Origin: Zygnema cylindricum
Taxonomy: Eukaryota; Streptophyta; Zygnematophyceae; Zygnematales; Zygnemataceae
DNA length: 52,672 bases
Direction of reading: 5' to 3'
Assembly (NCBI GenBank): GCA_037447655.1
Contig: JBBHKE010001761.1
Span: 1 to 52,672, forward strand
Every line of letters begins with the position of its first letter. The first letter of the stretch is position 1. The position numbers and the translations under genes were made by a program. Shown one piece after another: positions 1-12,475 of the stretch. The notes beneath the pieces are model-generated. The model worked only from the letters and a program-made list of their open reading frames with translations, ran no database searches and had not been told where the DNA came from.

Positions 1-130
1 CGAAGAAATCGTCTATTCTAATTAGGAATTAGGGTTTTTTTTAAATAGCGTGGATAACTCTATTTGAGAATAAAAAAAAAAAAAAGCGGGACGGAATTAG
101 CATACACAACGCTAATAACGATTGGCGGTG
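1..130. repeat. Truncated CACCG-type MITE (right end only)
   Basis: The sequence enters the window inside an element and ends with the terminal word of the CACCG family (CGATTGGCGGTG) followed by TA at 131-132. The preceding bases carry the usual ACGCTAATAA subterminal motif and runs of T and A. The left end lies outside the window, so length and subfamily are unknown. It probably lies in an intron of the phospholipase gene or downstream of it. Confidence 0.6.
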
Positions 131-132
131 TA

Positions 133-1209
133 GTATATCAACAGCACGCTTAAAACTGTTCTTCTTTTGTCAACCGTTCTGACCTGAAACATTTTCTTGT
201 TTTGTCAACGCCCATGTTCCAAATCGCACCTGGTTTTAACCAATTATATTTCTAACTTGATGTAGGATGCCTATATATTTTCATTCATATACATTGCTTC
301 CTTGCAATCAAATTTGATCACAATTCCTTTCTTTGAGTCGCACATAGTTTACATTATCATAACATGGCAATACCTTGTATATTCCACGAATTACAATACA
401 TTTTGATCCTCTGTAGTCCATCGATTATCCTAACCCCAGAAAAAGACCCACATTGAATATCGAACATGCTCCACAATATGCTCCAGTAGAAATTCCAGTG
501 AAGTTGCAACTATGGCAGTAAGGGACAAAAATGGAGCAATTTATACTAAAAGCTAGAAATCAGTATACTAAACGACGAACCAGGTATAAACAGAAGAGTA
601 CACAGAACTCCTACAACTTTAATGGAAAACTTATGTAAAAATCTGGTGATGATGCACCATAAATGTACCATGTAAAGCATGAAACACAGGCTAATGAATT
701 TCAGCGGACATGAATAGATAAGAAGTATTTCACAAGAATCCTTGAAAATTTCTCCAATCATGTAACAACGCTCAGTTTCCGTGGCTCAGGGGCTACGACA
801 GCAATTGGCTACGGACTTATGACTACGGTTAAAGGTAACTCAACCTACTAAATTACTTCATTTATATTTTATATGTTCAACATGGTTTTCCAAAAAATGG
901 AGCGCAATCTATCAAGCTACATTACAATATGTTCTTTTTGGTATAGTTTGCTTATTCCTTAGATCCTTCAAGAAAAGCAGATAAGAAAGGTAATAGCTAT
1001 GTTCAGCTTTTTCCATCAATTTGGCCCCCAAAAATTCTACTTCGCCGATTTTGGCTTGCTATTGAATTTGTTGAAAGGTATGATATTCAGAACAGAACAC
1101 AACGATCAGCAGGAACAAGCGGGAGGTGGGAGAGTGACAGAGATGGAAAGAGAAGAAGCTTCTCATATTGCAAATAAACCATGGTAAGTTGTGTCTGAAA
1201 AGGGCTCAC
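133..1209. other. Intron 4 or later part of the phospholipase A I gene; no exon recognised
   Basis: This AT-rich stretch follows the splice donor at 1209-1208 (minus strand). The family continues after this point with a conserved segment leading into ARM repeats, but I could not find it here on the minus strand. A weak possibility is a short open stretch around 985-1065 (minus), but it lacks a good donor and matches poorly. The remaining exons are most likely beyond the left edge. Confidence 0.5.
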
Positions 1210-4100
1210 CGCAATCGTCACTTCAACTTGCGCTAAAGCCTGGTCACTCTCAATGCGAACATTGGCAAGGGACAGGTGGCGTAAATTTGTGCATGGTAGA
1301 ATTTCAGGAAAAAACTCAAGAGGATTCCCAAAGAGACGCAACACTTTTAGCTGGCCAAGAGCTCTGACATCCCCTCCACCCCCAATCATCATGAGAGACA
1401 ACAATACATCGACCTACACCCTGGCCTCTTCCTCCGTCAGCAGCTTAGTGGCTGGCAAGAAGACGTCCAGGAAGGGGCGACTTACAACTTCCATAAACAT
1501 TAGTGCTGGTTTTTTAACTCCAACACAAACAAACACCACACACACACAAACTTGCATGAGCTTGTGACCTCATTACACACCAGCAGGAAGCATATACATA
1601 GTATTGCATTTCTACGGATGACTTTCTTCAACAGTGAAACATAGTATTCCAACGTTTAAGTTATTGCATAAAATTTATGTCATGGCTAACAACAGCAACA
1701 GATCGTTCAGGTTTATTTTTTTTATCTTAAAAGCTTCAGCTAATCCTAGAAAAAAACACGTCAATGGTTCAAGAGAAAACACCTGAAGTCAAGAAGTGGT
1801 CTGACAAGTTTATTGTGTTCCAGAGAGAGTTCTATGAGCGCATCGCACTGTCTTAGCTCAACTGATGCAGGAACCATAACAACCACAAAACTAGTCAGAT
1901 CCAAAAGTAGAAGCCAGGACCTCAAATGACCGGAGACCAATTGGCTGAATATTCAAGCTGCCAATCCTCAGTTAAGATAAAACGTACTACTTCACACAAC
2001 CAGCACAAATGCAGTATTTCATGGCATACCTGGCCACTTGTTGAAGAAACTCCAAATATCATGCTAGGAAAACAACTAGAGATCTTTGGACTTGTACTGA
2101 AATCATGACTGAGAATGGAATATGCATGATTGAGTATACATCATCAAACCCAAAGCCGAGGTTTTTAAGCTACTCCAACGTTCTTGTTGGTCCAAAAACC
2201 ATGCCAATAATGTACAACTTGGACATGGAACCGATGCATCAAGTAATCACCATAACTGCGTCGCATTCGTAAATATGTAGGTCCATTTACATCTGCAAAT
2301 GGCTTCTATATTCTAAAATATCGTTGCAGATCGTATGTCAGGTTAACCAATCGACAAGTGTGCTGGAAATCAAATAGGAGCATAATTAAGAAAAAAAGGG
2401 GGCAAGATGGGAAAAGAATGTGTATGACGCAAAAAGAAACAAAAAACATCTCGTTATTTGTTTGTAACCCGTTGAATTACAGAAAAGTTCCTTCGACTTA
2501 GTGAATGTATGCCTTTTGCAATAAAAATGTCTTGCATTAAACTGCACGCAGTGAGGAATTATATCTAATCCGCAACGCCTTTTTTCTTTAAAAGCGATAA
2601 GACCAACAACATAACACAATATTGTGTCTGTACTTCATCCCATACCGCTGCCTCTATAAAATACCCATGATATTAACCACCGATCTGATAATTTAAAAAC
2701 AAAAAAAATGATTGTGGACACTACCTTAGCAATTTAATTCAACACCACAAGTCATGAAAACCGCTAAAGGGAAGAAAGAGACAAGGATGATGAGGTTTGA
2801 GTAGCAATATGCTTCTTACTTGGCACAGTTGTTAACTGATTTTGATCAGCTCTAAGAATTTTCAAATGGGTGAGCATGCCCAACTCGGCGGGCAGCTGTG
2901 AAATTTTATTGTTGTCCAGGTATAATGCCTCAAGCATTGGTAAACGAGTAATTTCAGGGGGTACAGTCTGGATTGCATACAAAGTCCACAAAAAAAAAAT
3001 GTTGGAACACATTGAAGGGAGGGCTGGGAACAATTATCAGAAGTTCAAGCATATTAACGCTCTTTTCTTTGCTGTCTCGCCTGCCTTACAATCGATTCAT
3101 ATGGTTTTTAACCAGCTCAAACATGACAGGACTGGTGCAGCTGAGTAAGAGTTAACTGACAAATTTTCCTTTTCACGGTTCAAAAGCACATAAGAAAAAG
3201 AAATCGTTTGAGAAAAGCAATAGCCCGCATACATCTCCCAGTAACCTCCCAGGTCTAAGCAAACTCATAACTTAAAAAATACCAGTCTTAAAACAGATAG
3301 AGGCATTATAGAGAGGTGCAAATGAATGACAGGAAGCAGTGGCCATAGAATAGACAACAAATCAAACACGTGGAAAGAAGACGAGACAGGCAAGGTCCGG
3401 TTCGACTCACTGTAAGGCAGCAGTTAGCGAGACTCAAAACCGCAAGTGACCGCCAGTGTTGGGTGTATCCGAGGAGCTCCTCTGTGACAGTAATATGAGG
3501 AACCTTCTCCAGCGAGCCAGGGTCAAGGATACGTGTCAATAAGCCAAGATTGTCCGCAGAAGGACTCCCACTGATTTGAGGGCGTGAGAGACACACCACC
3601 CTCAGAGGCTCCCTGTACTTGCTGACCTTCAGCTCCACTGTCACCCTGGGCTCTGACACCGCCGCTCCCTCAACTGTCTGCGAACCGGAGCCTGGTCGAG
3701 GTGATGGCAGCCGTCCGCCAGACTTTCTCCGAGGTCGCGCCGCCGCGGCAAAAGCCAGAGCAGCTGCCGTTCCAAACCCGTGCTTGGCTGCGCCCTGGTT
3801 GCCGGCGTCATTCCTGGGAGAAGCCGCTTGAGAAGCCGGCCGGTCGTCGTCGGCTGCCTGGCCGACTCTCATCTTGACGTGCACCACATCATGCGGCGGC
3901 GGCAGCGCCACCATGAGCTGCGACTGCAGGCGGAGGGCCACCTGCTCGTCCTCCTCGCCGCTGCTCCACTCCACCACCACGCGCTGCCGGCAGCCGTCCA
4001 GAGGGTCGCCGCGGTCGGCGCCCAAGGGGCCACCGCCGCCATAGCCGAGGACTAGGCGGAAGCTGTCCACCTGACGCTTCCAATTGGGCATCCATGACAT
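1210..4100 (-). CDS. PLA1: Phospholipase A I (LRR-ARM-patatin galactolipase type), 5' four exons, partial
   Basis: Exons on the minus strand are 4100-3411, 2967-2820, 1861-1783 and 1363-1210, joined by GT-AG introns with consistent phases (0, 1, 0; exon 3 ends on a split AG-A codon). They give 357 codons. Residues 1-230 match the plant phospholipase A I N-terminus: MSWMPNWKRQVDSFRLVLGY, then a WSSGEEDEQVALRLQSQLMV block, a low-complexity Ala/Pro/Arg insert at about residues 85-145, and KVSKYREPLR. Residues about 220-350 form leucine-rich repeats, including LYLDNNKISQLPAELG, ELSLEHNKLVRPLLDF and VLRLFGNPLEFFPEILP. In land plants these repeats precede ARM repeats and a patatin lipase domain with a Ser-Asp dyad that hydrolyses membrane and plastid lipids. 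Those parts are not in the window, so catalytic residues cannot be checked. The start ATG at 4100 is the first in frame and matches the family N-terminus. Splice sites were read by eye. Confidence 0.9.
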
Positions 4101-4829
4101 GCTGTCACGTCTGTGACAAGATTACTTTTGACAGGGGAACTTGAAGTGTTACAAGGAGCCCAAGGATAGGAAGCTTGTCAAGAAGGCAATGGGTTTGCGT
4201 CGAAAGGCGCCCGGGAGAGGAGCGGCAGACGCATCATGGGACGCGTGTCCAGCGATGTTGTCGTCGGTGGTTACGCGCCGGGCCTGCCGAAGAGGAGGAA
4301 CATGGCTGGGGGTTTCGCAGGATGCTCCCGTCGGAAAAAAATTGCGTGGCAAAACATGTGGGATAAAAATATAAAATGCGGGATATTCTCGCATTGATGT
4401 CACGGCAAAAAGCGTTCGGTGTTATTGAAAACGTTACGGTGACACGCGTCGGGATGAGCGGAAGGCACGGCGCGTTTACCGTAGTGTCCAGCCTGGCGAA
4501 CACAGAACTGGAACAATAATTACTATCTCCTGTCGAATCGCACATACCATTGGTGAGCAATCCGATACTGGCGATATCTAGATATTTCAATCTCGGTGGA
4601 TCGCCTCGCCTCGCGATATATTTATTTATTTGTTTATTTATACTATTGTTCGATCGTAAAACCAAATGAGCTATATGGACCATGAATAAATATGTGTTGG
4701 GCAAGCCAATTCCTTTACCAAATCAGAGTACGGACAGAGGAAAAATAAAAACAAATAAAAATAAATTGTAAGTAAACGAACAAAAAAAACCAAAAAATAA
4801 AATATATATATGGGAATTGCTAATCGCAG
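4101..4829. promoter_or_regulatory. Upstream region of the phospholipase A I gene
   Basis: This is the 5' flank of the minus-strand phospholipase gene. GC content falls from a GC-rich first exon to AT-rich sequence beyond about 4350. No TATA box or known element could be assigned with confidence, and no other gene is recognised. Open frames on both strands at 4141-4704 overlap each other and look like chance reading through the GC-rich 5' region. Confidence 0.35.
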
Positions 4830-4834
4830 AGACG

Positions 4835-5375
4835 ATTTTTGCTGCGCGCAGATAGTTGTCAGAAACTGTACATTTGAAGTACAATTTCGTACAGGCTACG
4901 TACCTTTAATTTCAGATCTGACGGTCAATCCGTCGAACAACTTTGACTGGCGGAATATTGTCGCGCTTGCAAACGTCGACCGTCATAAAAAAAAAAAAAA
5001 ATCACACGACCGGCGCAGGTTTACTGTAACCAAACTGCAGCAGCCACATATAAATAAAATGGCTGCGCGCAGATAGTGGGAATTGATCATGACAGTGACT
5101 GTTTTGGTTGCGCACAGTCACTTACGTCATTTTGTCAAAAAACGTACGTTTGAAGTACACACTGGTACAAATAAAGTACCGTTGAGTATAAATTTGACGG
5201 TCAATCGGTTGGACATCTTTGACTTTCATAATATTGTTTCAACCGCTTAAAATTTTGCCGCGCTTGCGAACGTCGACCGTCATAATAAAATTAGCAATTC
5301 ACACGGCGGGCGAGCGTTTACGGTAACAAAACTGCGGCGACCACATGTAAATAAAATGGTTGCAGACAGTAACTT
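4835..5375. repeat. Diverged two-copy tandem repeat, about 260 bp per unit
   Basis: Two successive units share the same order of words. Each has a GCGCGCAGATAG or GCGCACAGTCAC start, then GTTTGAAGTACA-type sequence, GACGGTCAATC, AACGTCGACCGTCATAA, a CACACG-CGGCG stretch, AAACTGC-GC, and CCACATATAAATAAAATGG or a close variant. Unit 1 runs about 4840-5080 and unit 2 about 5100-5375. It may be a degraded transposon pair; I see no clear terminal inverted repeat. Confidence 0.6.
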
Positions 5376-5849
5376 TTTGTCGTTATGTGAGCTCCACGGT
5401 GAGAGCACTTAGCCGCAAAATTGAAATTGAATCGTCTAAGTGTTACATTGAACTTAGACGCAAAGTGAAACGAAACCTATTGAAACTGAAAGTACTATAA
5501 GTCTCGTACGGAAATATTATAACGCACGAAACGAAATAAACTTTTATAATAAAACGAACCGGCGTAAAAATATCATTTGAAATTAAATGAAAAAAATGAG
5601 CGTCGTCACGCGCGACGAAATCGAGCCACGCTATTTACGAATCAACATACGTACATTGACAAGATCGTAGCAGGATCGGGCGTACAAAGGTATTGCCGCT
5701 TTGTCGTACACATAAATTACTTCCGCGGACGAAAAAATCGCGTCACGCTTCGCGAACCAACATTTCCTCGCAATCGACCAGCGTGCGACTCGAACAAATG
5801 AATACCGGTCGGCGCTCGCACCAAACCGAACCGACACAAAAGTACAGTA

Positions 5850-6466
5850 CACCGCGAATCGTAATTAGAGTAAATTACTCTAATTCGGTCGCTCGAAATT
5901 TCGACTCTATGACATCAAATAGAGTAAACGATTCTATTTTTTTTTCATTATTCTAATTTAGGTAAGTTTAATTAGCGTAACAGAATTGTAATATAGGTTC
6001 GTTTTAAATAGTGTGGAATACGGACGACGTTCGACCGTGCAAAACTGTACTTTTTTAAGTAAAAAGGTACAAATAATGATTTAATACAATCGCGCTCGCA
6101 CGTGAAATCGGACTAAACGAAAAATCAATCACATCGAAAAAAGCCGTACGCACAACTCTCGTCCGTCGACAGCATCGTCGTCAGTGTGAACATTAACTGA
6201 CATTCAGCGCGACAAATAATGTTAGCGTCATAATGACGTCAAAACTATACGGACTGACAAATTTTGTACGTCTACGTAATTTAGTGTTTATAGTTTCAAC
6301 GCTGATATTTATTGCCGACATAACCCAATATAGAGTACTTAAATAAATTAGAGTAAACTTCGACTGTGAAAAAGTTCTATCACATAAATTAGAGTTCATT
6401 ACTCTAATTGTTTTTTTTTGTTTTTTTACTCTAATTTTTTCATTACTCTAATTACGATTCGCGGTG
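5850..6466. mobile_element. CACCG-type MITE, subfamily C1, complete copy
   Basis: Terminal inverted repeats CACCGCGAATCGTAATTAGA and its complement bound a 617-bp element, with TA on both sides (5848-5849 and 6467-6468). Subterminal ACTCTAATT words repeat several times at both ends. The interior has a GTACGGAC-like module followed by TTGTACTTTTTTAAGT. No coding capacity is visible. A near-identical copy lies at 14007-14628 and a shorter relative at 41538-42038. The TA border is compatible with a Tc1/mariner-type target duplication, but TA could equally belong to the element. Confidence 0.85.
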
Positions 6467-6468
6467 TA

Positions 6469-8514
6469 CCGAACGAAACAAAACATAACTGACGCGAATT
6501 TGACTACACGATTTCGGCCGACGCCGATTCGCCCAATATCCTAATATTTCGCTGTCAATGTAAGTATGTTGATTCGTAATAGCGTGACCATCAAAATAAA
6601 ACAATTTGGTCACTATATGGCATCATATAGTAATCGATACGTGTTGGCGGCGTCATCGATTACCCCCAATGCGTTACGACACGTCTTTCTATTTATATTA
6701 ATATGTAATTTATCGCATTCTAAAACCATGGTTAACACCTTGGACAAGAATGATAAAGCAAAATACAATAAATAAAAAAATAAAAATATAATGCTTTGAT
6801 AGTATAAATAAACATGTGTTTTTCATTGCGTCACTTCCCGATTAATCAAGGATTTGAGATATTGGTATGTACCCCGAGGCGATGACCAATGCTATATTTT
6901 TTATTTTCTTAACGATCTCAAGATATCGATGCTATTCTGTCAATATATATATAGGATGATTCGATAGCCATGCCATACAATATGTGGATACGATTTTGAT
7001 TTGCCGATATGAATTCGATGTGTATTTTGGAAACATGCCAATTTATAGGGACAAACCGGAAACCCTCAAAATCTACACACCACACCCTAAACCAAAAACG
7101 TGAGATCCTAAGCCCGAGGAGTAAGAGGTTGGGAGAGGGAAAAGGAAAGGATTTGGGGGAAGAGGAGGGCGAAAAGGTAAGAGAGGGGCGAGATAAAGGT
7201 TTATTTGGAATATATCGCTTCATAATTTGCATCGACACATCGGATATCCATTTATCCGATACTGTGCGCATGACCACATGAACTGTGTGGCAGATGTCGC
7301 AAACGGTCAACCAAAACCGGGACCGACCGTTAACCGATCGCCCGCGTCGGATCCGGAACGGATTCGGTTGCCAAATTTGGGGGGACGGGCAGATTCGGGC
7401 AATTAATTCTCAGAAAAAACAAATCGGTTATGGTCGGCTAAGCAAAAAATGAACATTTTGTATTGTCCATACAATCCAACATTATTGTACTTTGTACTCT
7501 TGTTATCGTGGAAGGTATACGGTAGATATACCACTAATTTTGTACTTATTCAGGTACGGGCGGATCCGGGTAGTCGCAAAAAATTGAGTTTCGGTTATCT
7601 TTTCGTAAACGCGTTTCGGTTAACGGTTAACAATTTTGGAGCGTGACATAACCCGGTCGGGCGTCTGGTACTCAGATTTTGAATAAAAAAAACGGTCGGT
7701 TTCGGTTATCTAAATTTTTGACTTTTGCGACCTCTGCCGTGTGGCGGAGTTAACGGACATGTTATCATAAATGCCAATGAGAACGCTCCGCTCTCCCTGT
7801 ATTAGACCTTCAGTCGTTAGCCGTCCATATCCGGTATGGAAATGCTGGAACGGACGGCTACTGTAGTGGTTTCTTGTTTTTCCGGTGGTTTTCTCTAATG
7901 TAATATCGCTCCGGAAATAGGTAGCGTAGCGCTTGACGATATGTCAGATCGACCACGAACTGGCTATCGCCCAAAAGACGATGCACTTCAGGGTTTAATT
8001 TTCTGGATATTTTTTGTACCTTTTGACTTTACGCACCTTCTAAATTACGGCAGTGACGACACATGTCCTTCGTAGGGGCTATGTGTTGTTCAATTCTGGC
8101 AATGCGGCGGATGCACATTGGATATGGCTGATATTTTAGTTTGCAATAGAACGTACGTGTCATTTGCCAGCTTTCTGTTTTTTTTTCAATAACTAATGAC
8201 GCGTCATTTTTTTTGTCTTTTTCTATGAGCGCGACCAAAGAATTTCGGCATATTTCGAAAAAGTACGTCACGATAATTATTGATTATCGGGAATTATATC
8301 CACGATCATTTATGACGGTCACCTGCCGATAATTATCGGATACCTGGGCCTATCGATAATGGATTTCTATATCGTTACTGTAGCTGACATATCGGTTTTG
8401 ACTCACGTCTCACGGCCAATTCTACACAAGTACAGTAATGCTGTCTTCCTTTTCCTATAATGTTTCTCTCCTGTCTGCCCCTTCGGTGCTCCTCCCTGGG
8501 TTCGATACGCCGCC
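6469..8514. other. Intergenic region without recognised gene
   Basis: AT-rich sequence with short spurious frames. At 7090-7190 there is a purine-rich run. At 7310-7700 the word CGGTTA and relatives recur (AACCGG, CGGTTATC, CGGTTAAC), a dispersed low-order repeat of unknown origin. At 8270-8370 there is ATTATCGG/CCGATAAT-rich sequence like the interior of the TAGTG-type elements, without identifiable ends. No RNA gene seen. Confidence 0.4.
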
Positions 8515-10398
8515 ATGGTTCTGGAGCTCGGGCTGGCGCTGGTCCTCGCCCTCCTATGGACCGACGGCTGTCGGCGGCACGTGTGGGAGAGTCTCGGACC
8601 TCTTCACGCCTTCGCCTGTGACTGCCGCGGCTATCGCTTCTACTGCCGCCATGACCCCACGGGCAGATGCTTTACCTTCTCGCACTCGCCTCCACCGGCG
8701 CATTTGAGGTGTGAGAGAGGAAGAGGGAGAGGGTGAGGTGGTGAGAGGCTGAGATGGAGGGGGAGAGGGAAGGGTGACCGAAGAATTTGTTGTAGGAAGT
8801 TTTCAAGGAATCATAGGCAGGGTTTGGCTTGTTTTTTGTTTTTTCTGGCGGGATTTTGTGTTTCTCACTTTTCTTTTGTGGCAGTTTCTTTCTTTTTACA
8901 GATGTTGGGAATTTTTCTTGTAGTTCGTTCTGTGGCAATCGTGTTATCCAGACTGTTGTGTACACCGCGTCTTTGCCCTTTTTTTTTGTTGGAATGTCTT
9001 GCTGTTAACATCTTGTTTTGTAAAATTTGTCTGTTTTAATATTCATGGCTGTTGTTTGTGTTAGTCTCTCATGCCATTTTCTGTTTATCAAGCCATGTTG
9101 AAATCGTATCTGTAGGTTTTTACAACTCGTGGCTTTTTTTTTTTTTTGCAGAGCGGCTGATAGAAGTACTTTGGATGCGGTAATCGTGGAAATGGCTGGA
9201 CCTAAAGCTCCATTAACTTTTGTTGCCGCACAGGTATTGCAAACACTCTTGCTTTGTTTCTTTATTTTATTTTTGTTGCTGTCTTTGTTGCTTTCTTTGT
9301 TTCTTTGTTTGTTTTATTTGTTACCTTGTTTCTTTCTATTTTGGTACTTCGTTTCTTTGTTTGTTTGTTTCTGTCATTCGTTCCTTCTTCCTTTCTGTCT
9401 TTCATCGGTCTTTTCTTTTTTTAATTCTGAACTTAGTTGAACGTGATGTTCAAAATTTGGTTAACTGCAAAAAAATGGAAGGTCTTGAACTCTTTCCCAG
9501 GATTTCACATGTTTTTGATGAGAGATCCAATGCACTTTGGGGTTTGTGAGAAGTAGTTCATGTTAGGTGGAACACTAGTTCATATGCAGTAAGGCGGATT
9601 TTTCAGTGTGGGACTGGCACCTTAAGCTGTTTCCACCTGTAATACAAGAGGATTTAGACATAATTTTCAGGAGCATTTTACAACTAGATGCTTTAGCCAT
9701 ATTCTTGCCACAGGCAAACATTCCTTCAAGTTTAATAACCAGCCTGGTAAACCTAACTCTTTTTCTCCCTTGCCCTGCATACTCTCTGACACGTGGCTCC
9801 TTGTGTGACGTCACAGCTCGGTGACACTGTCCAGTGCACTCGTCCTTTAGTGTCAGCTGTCGCCCCTGGGGACCATGTGTACCAGGAGATTCGCATTCCG
9901 ATAATGGCGGAAAATCCCCGTCACTTGCATCTGTATCTTTACGGAAAATTCCGTCCGTATTTGGAACGACTCATTGCTGTAGCAAAGGTCCCTGTGGACT
10001 TGACCAGAATCGTAGACGTTCATGAGATCACTGTCCCGTTTTTAAACTGTGAGAACGAGCCAGCTGGACATATTCGTCTGCTTCTGCGTGTGTCGGCTCC
10101 AGGTTCGCCAGTCCCTTGGGGATTGACCATGCCAGGTGGCGTGGAGCCCATCATTGTCTTTTCTGCAGGTGGGAGAGCAGCCATAGCTATACCAGAGGAC
10201 GAGCCTAAGGGGGAGGGTTTATATGTTGCTCCAGAATGGAAGCATGAAGAGGAGGTGGCGATGCAGGGAGATGAAGGGAGAGAGGGAGAGAGAACAGAAG
10301 GTATGGAAGAGCTGTCTCTAGCTGTAACGGCCCACCCTGCAATAGCCAGCGCTTCGACATCAACGGAGGTAATCTGCATCGGGTCGTTTTCTAGCTGA
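8515..10398 (+). CDS. Unassigned split gene; Cys-rich N-terminus and C2-like central region
   Basis: I do not recognise the family. A consistent model joins 8515-8708, 9152-9233, a possible 33-nt exon 9714-9746, and 9817 onward; all junctions are GT-AG and the phases agree (2, 0, 0). The N-terminus has a hydrophobic stretch (residues about 3-15) and then a Cys-rich segment (CDCRGYRFYCRHDPTGRC). Exon 2 encodes DAVIVEMAGPKAPLTFVAAQ. Exon 4 contains HLHLYLYGKFRPYLERLIAV followed by ITVPFLNCENEPAGHIRLLL, whose alternating strands and Gly-His-Ile-Arg-Leu ending resemble the second half of a C2 domain; this is inference. The C-terminus is acidic and low in complexity. The frame stops at 10398, but a donor at 10369 followed by a strong pyrimidine tract and an AG at 10598 would give another end near 10655. 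Codons are GC-richer than the flanks, which supports a real gene. Confidence 0.6.
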
Positions 10399-10436
10399 GG
10401 GGCTCGTGCCATTCGAATGCAGCTTATGGGAGGCAG

Positions 10437-10565
10437 TGGTGCCTCTCTCCCTCCCTCTCTCTTCCTTTTTTTTCTCTCTCTCTCCCCCCCTCTCTCTCCC
10501 TCTCTTCTCCTCCCTCTCCCTCTTTTCGTTTGTTCCTTTTTTTTTGTTTTTTTTTTGTTTTTTTG
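10437..10565. repeat. Pyrimidine-rich low-complexity tract
   Basis: Long CTCTCTCCCTC runs grade into T-rich sequence on the plus strand. It sits immediately after the last recognised coding part of the 8.5-10.4 kb gene and could be an intron polypyrimidine tract, since an AG follows at 10598. Frames through it are low-complexity only. Confidence 0.8.
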
Positions 10566-10655
10566 TAAAAAGATTTTGTATCACACGAAGAAGTGCAGCA
10601 CTGGAAGTGGCGGCATAGGCTTTTAGATCTCCCTTTTTCTGAAGTTAGCGCTTGA

Positions 10656-12475
10656 GAGACTCCAGGATAATAGTAATAAAGTTAGCGCTGAGAAATAAAT
10701 GTTAGGTAGTATCTATTTCGCAAATTCCGTCTGCATGTAAATTTACAGGATGAGTATCCTAAGCTGTATATTTGATGGATATTTTTGAAATTAGTGTAGT
10801 TTTTAGGGTTACTATTCTGATAACTAAGTTATGAAATCTTATTAAACAAGTTGCAGATTTTTTTCTATGACTGTCTTTGCCGTTTTACTTTTTTGTTTAG
10901 GGTTTTGATATCCCATCTGGGTGTGTTGTCGAGTCTTATGTATGGATCGTTTAGTTACTTTATTGATTGCAAGGCCATAGTGAAATGGACAGTGGGCGTG
11001 ACGTGGAGGAGATTGGAGAGGTGGTTGGGGATGGTCTTTTGGGTTGACGGAGCTATTTTTGAGATGCAGTTGAAATGGAAACGAGAGTTGAAATGGCTGT
11101 GTGAGTATAGGGTTCGCTGTGGAGCGTTCTTAGATTAAGGGGATGGTCATGCTCCGTGTGAGCTAAGGTCAAGATGGAAGATGAATTTGTCGTTACGTGG
11201 AAGATTGGATTAGAATAGTGGTGAAAGAGGAGGGCTGGACTGAGTATAATTATTCTTTCTAATAAAGCAAAGTTGGCAGGAAATCTTCCTCCGTCACCTG
11301 ACTTTTAAAGTTTTTATGAGATGTAGAGTGTGGACAAGCATCCTGGCAAAATTCTTACTTTATTTGAGTAGGATGCAAATTGCTGGGACTTGTTGAGGAA
11401 GTAAACGGCCGAGGGATGAAATACTGTTGGTTAGGTAGAGAGGATGTCTGCATTTAAGCAGTCGATAGATGTGGGTGGAAAATAAACTTTATTTCCTGTA
11501 TAAGCCAGGAAGGTGGAAGAATTTTCCGTTGAGTGTGTTGGTATATTAATTCCTGAGTGAAGGTGTCGGTTCACAAATATCTGTGTGGAGGCGCGCATTC
11601 ATAGCACAGGCGAACGACTGCAAATGACTGCTGGCAGTACTGCTCCAGTCTTGAGATCTCATTACATTCACAGGTTTGGAGCCAATAAGGGTGGCTTTCA
11701 ACAAGCACTAGGGAAATGCTTCAAAAGCAGCAACCCTCGACCTCAACCGGCATGTATTTTTATGCCGCCCACAGTAAGTGAAATGCGTTATCGCCGCATC
11801 AGGCGTACTACAGATCAGTGTGGATTGAGAACCATTGCCTCGTCAAGAAGCTGCGTGGACCCTGTTCTTATTGGGGCTGTCAAAATTCGACGGAAATGTT
11901 CTGGGCTGGAAAGGTGCATTCAACAGTGTCGGGTTTAATCACATGTTTGTTCTTGAAGTCAATTAGTAGCTTTCCGATTGGATATGGACGGCTAGGGTCA
12001 CTTAACTGAGGGCTTTCTTTTTATATTGATTGATTGTCCTCGAGTTATGGACGAGATACATGTCCATTGTTGGTGACCTGATTTGGGGAAACGCAGTTGA
12101 ATAGTTATTTTCGCGTTTTAATCAGCAGTAGAAGTACTAAAGTACTGTACCTTTACCATATCTATGCACCTTCTCTTATATTGCACATATCGATATGTAT
12201 TTCTATACCGCATCGTTATAGGAACATATGAGGCTTCCCAACACGTTTCACAATATATAGTATTGTCTATCGTAAATTCCCTACCGCGATAATTCCGATA
12301 ACGATATTATAGGTTATTGAGGGGCAAGGGGGGTCGATATGTCGACCGAGATGAGCTAATTTGTTATTGCCGATATATCGGGGTGGGGGGGGGGAGGGGA
12401 AGGCGAGAGTGTTATTAGGTTGGGGGTAATCACAATTCGAACCGTACACTGTATACATAGTTACGAACCACATTA
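10656..12475. other. Intergenic region, no recognised gene
   Basis: There is a 117-codon open frame at 11585-11938 (plus), Arg/Cys/Ser-rich, with no motif I can name and no clear splice partners; I would not call it a gene. From about 12170 to 12370 the sequence is rich in ATCGATA and CGATATAT words, as in TAGTG-type elements, but the ends are missing. A G-run lies near 12381-12410. Confidence 0.35.

Noticed and set aside
985-1065. Fifth exon of the phospholipase gene on the minus strand
   Set aside because: An acceptor-like AG and a short open stretch exist, but there is no good donor and the match to the family is too weak.
10020-10412. 130-codon frame on the minus strand
   Set aside because: It is the antisense shadow of the plus-strand exon at 9817-10398, which has consistent splice phases.
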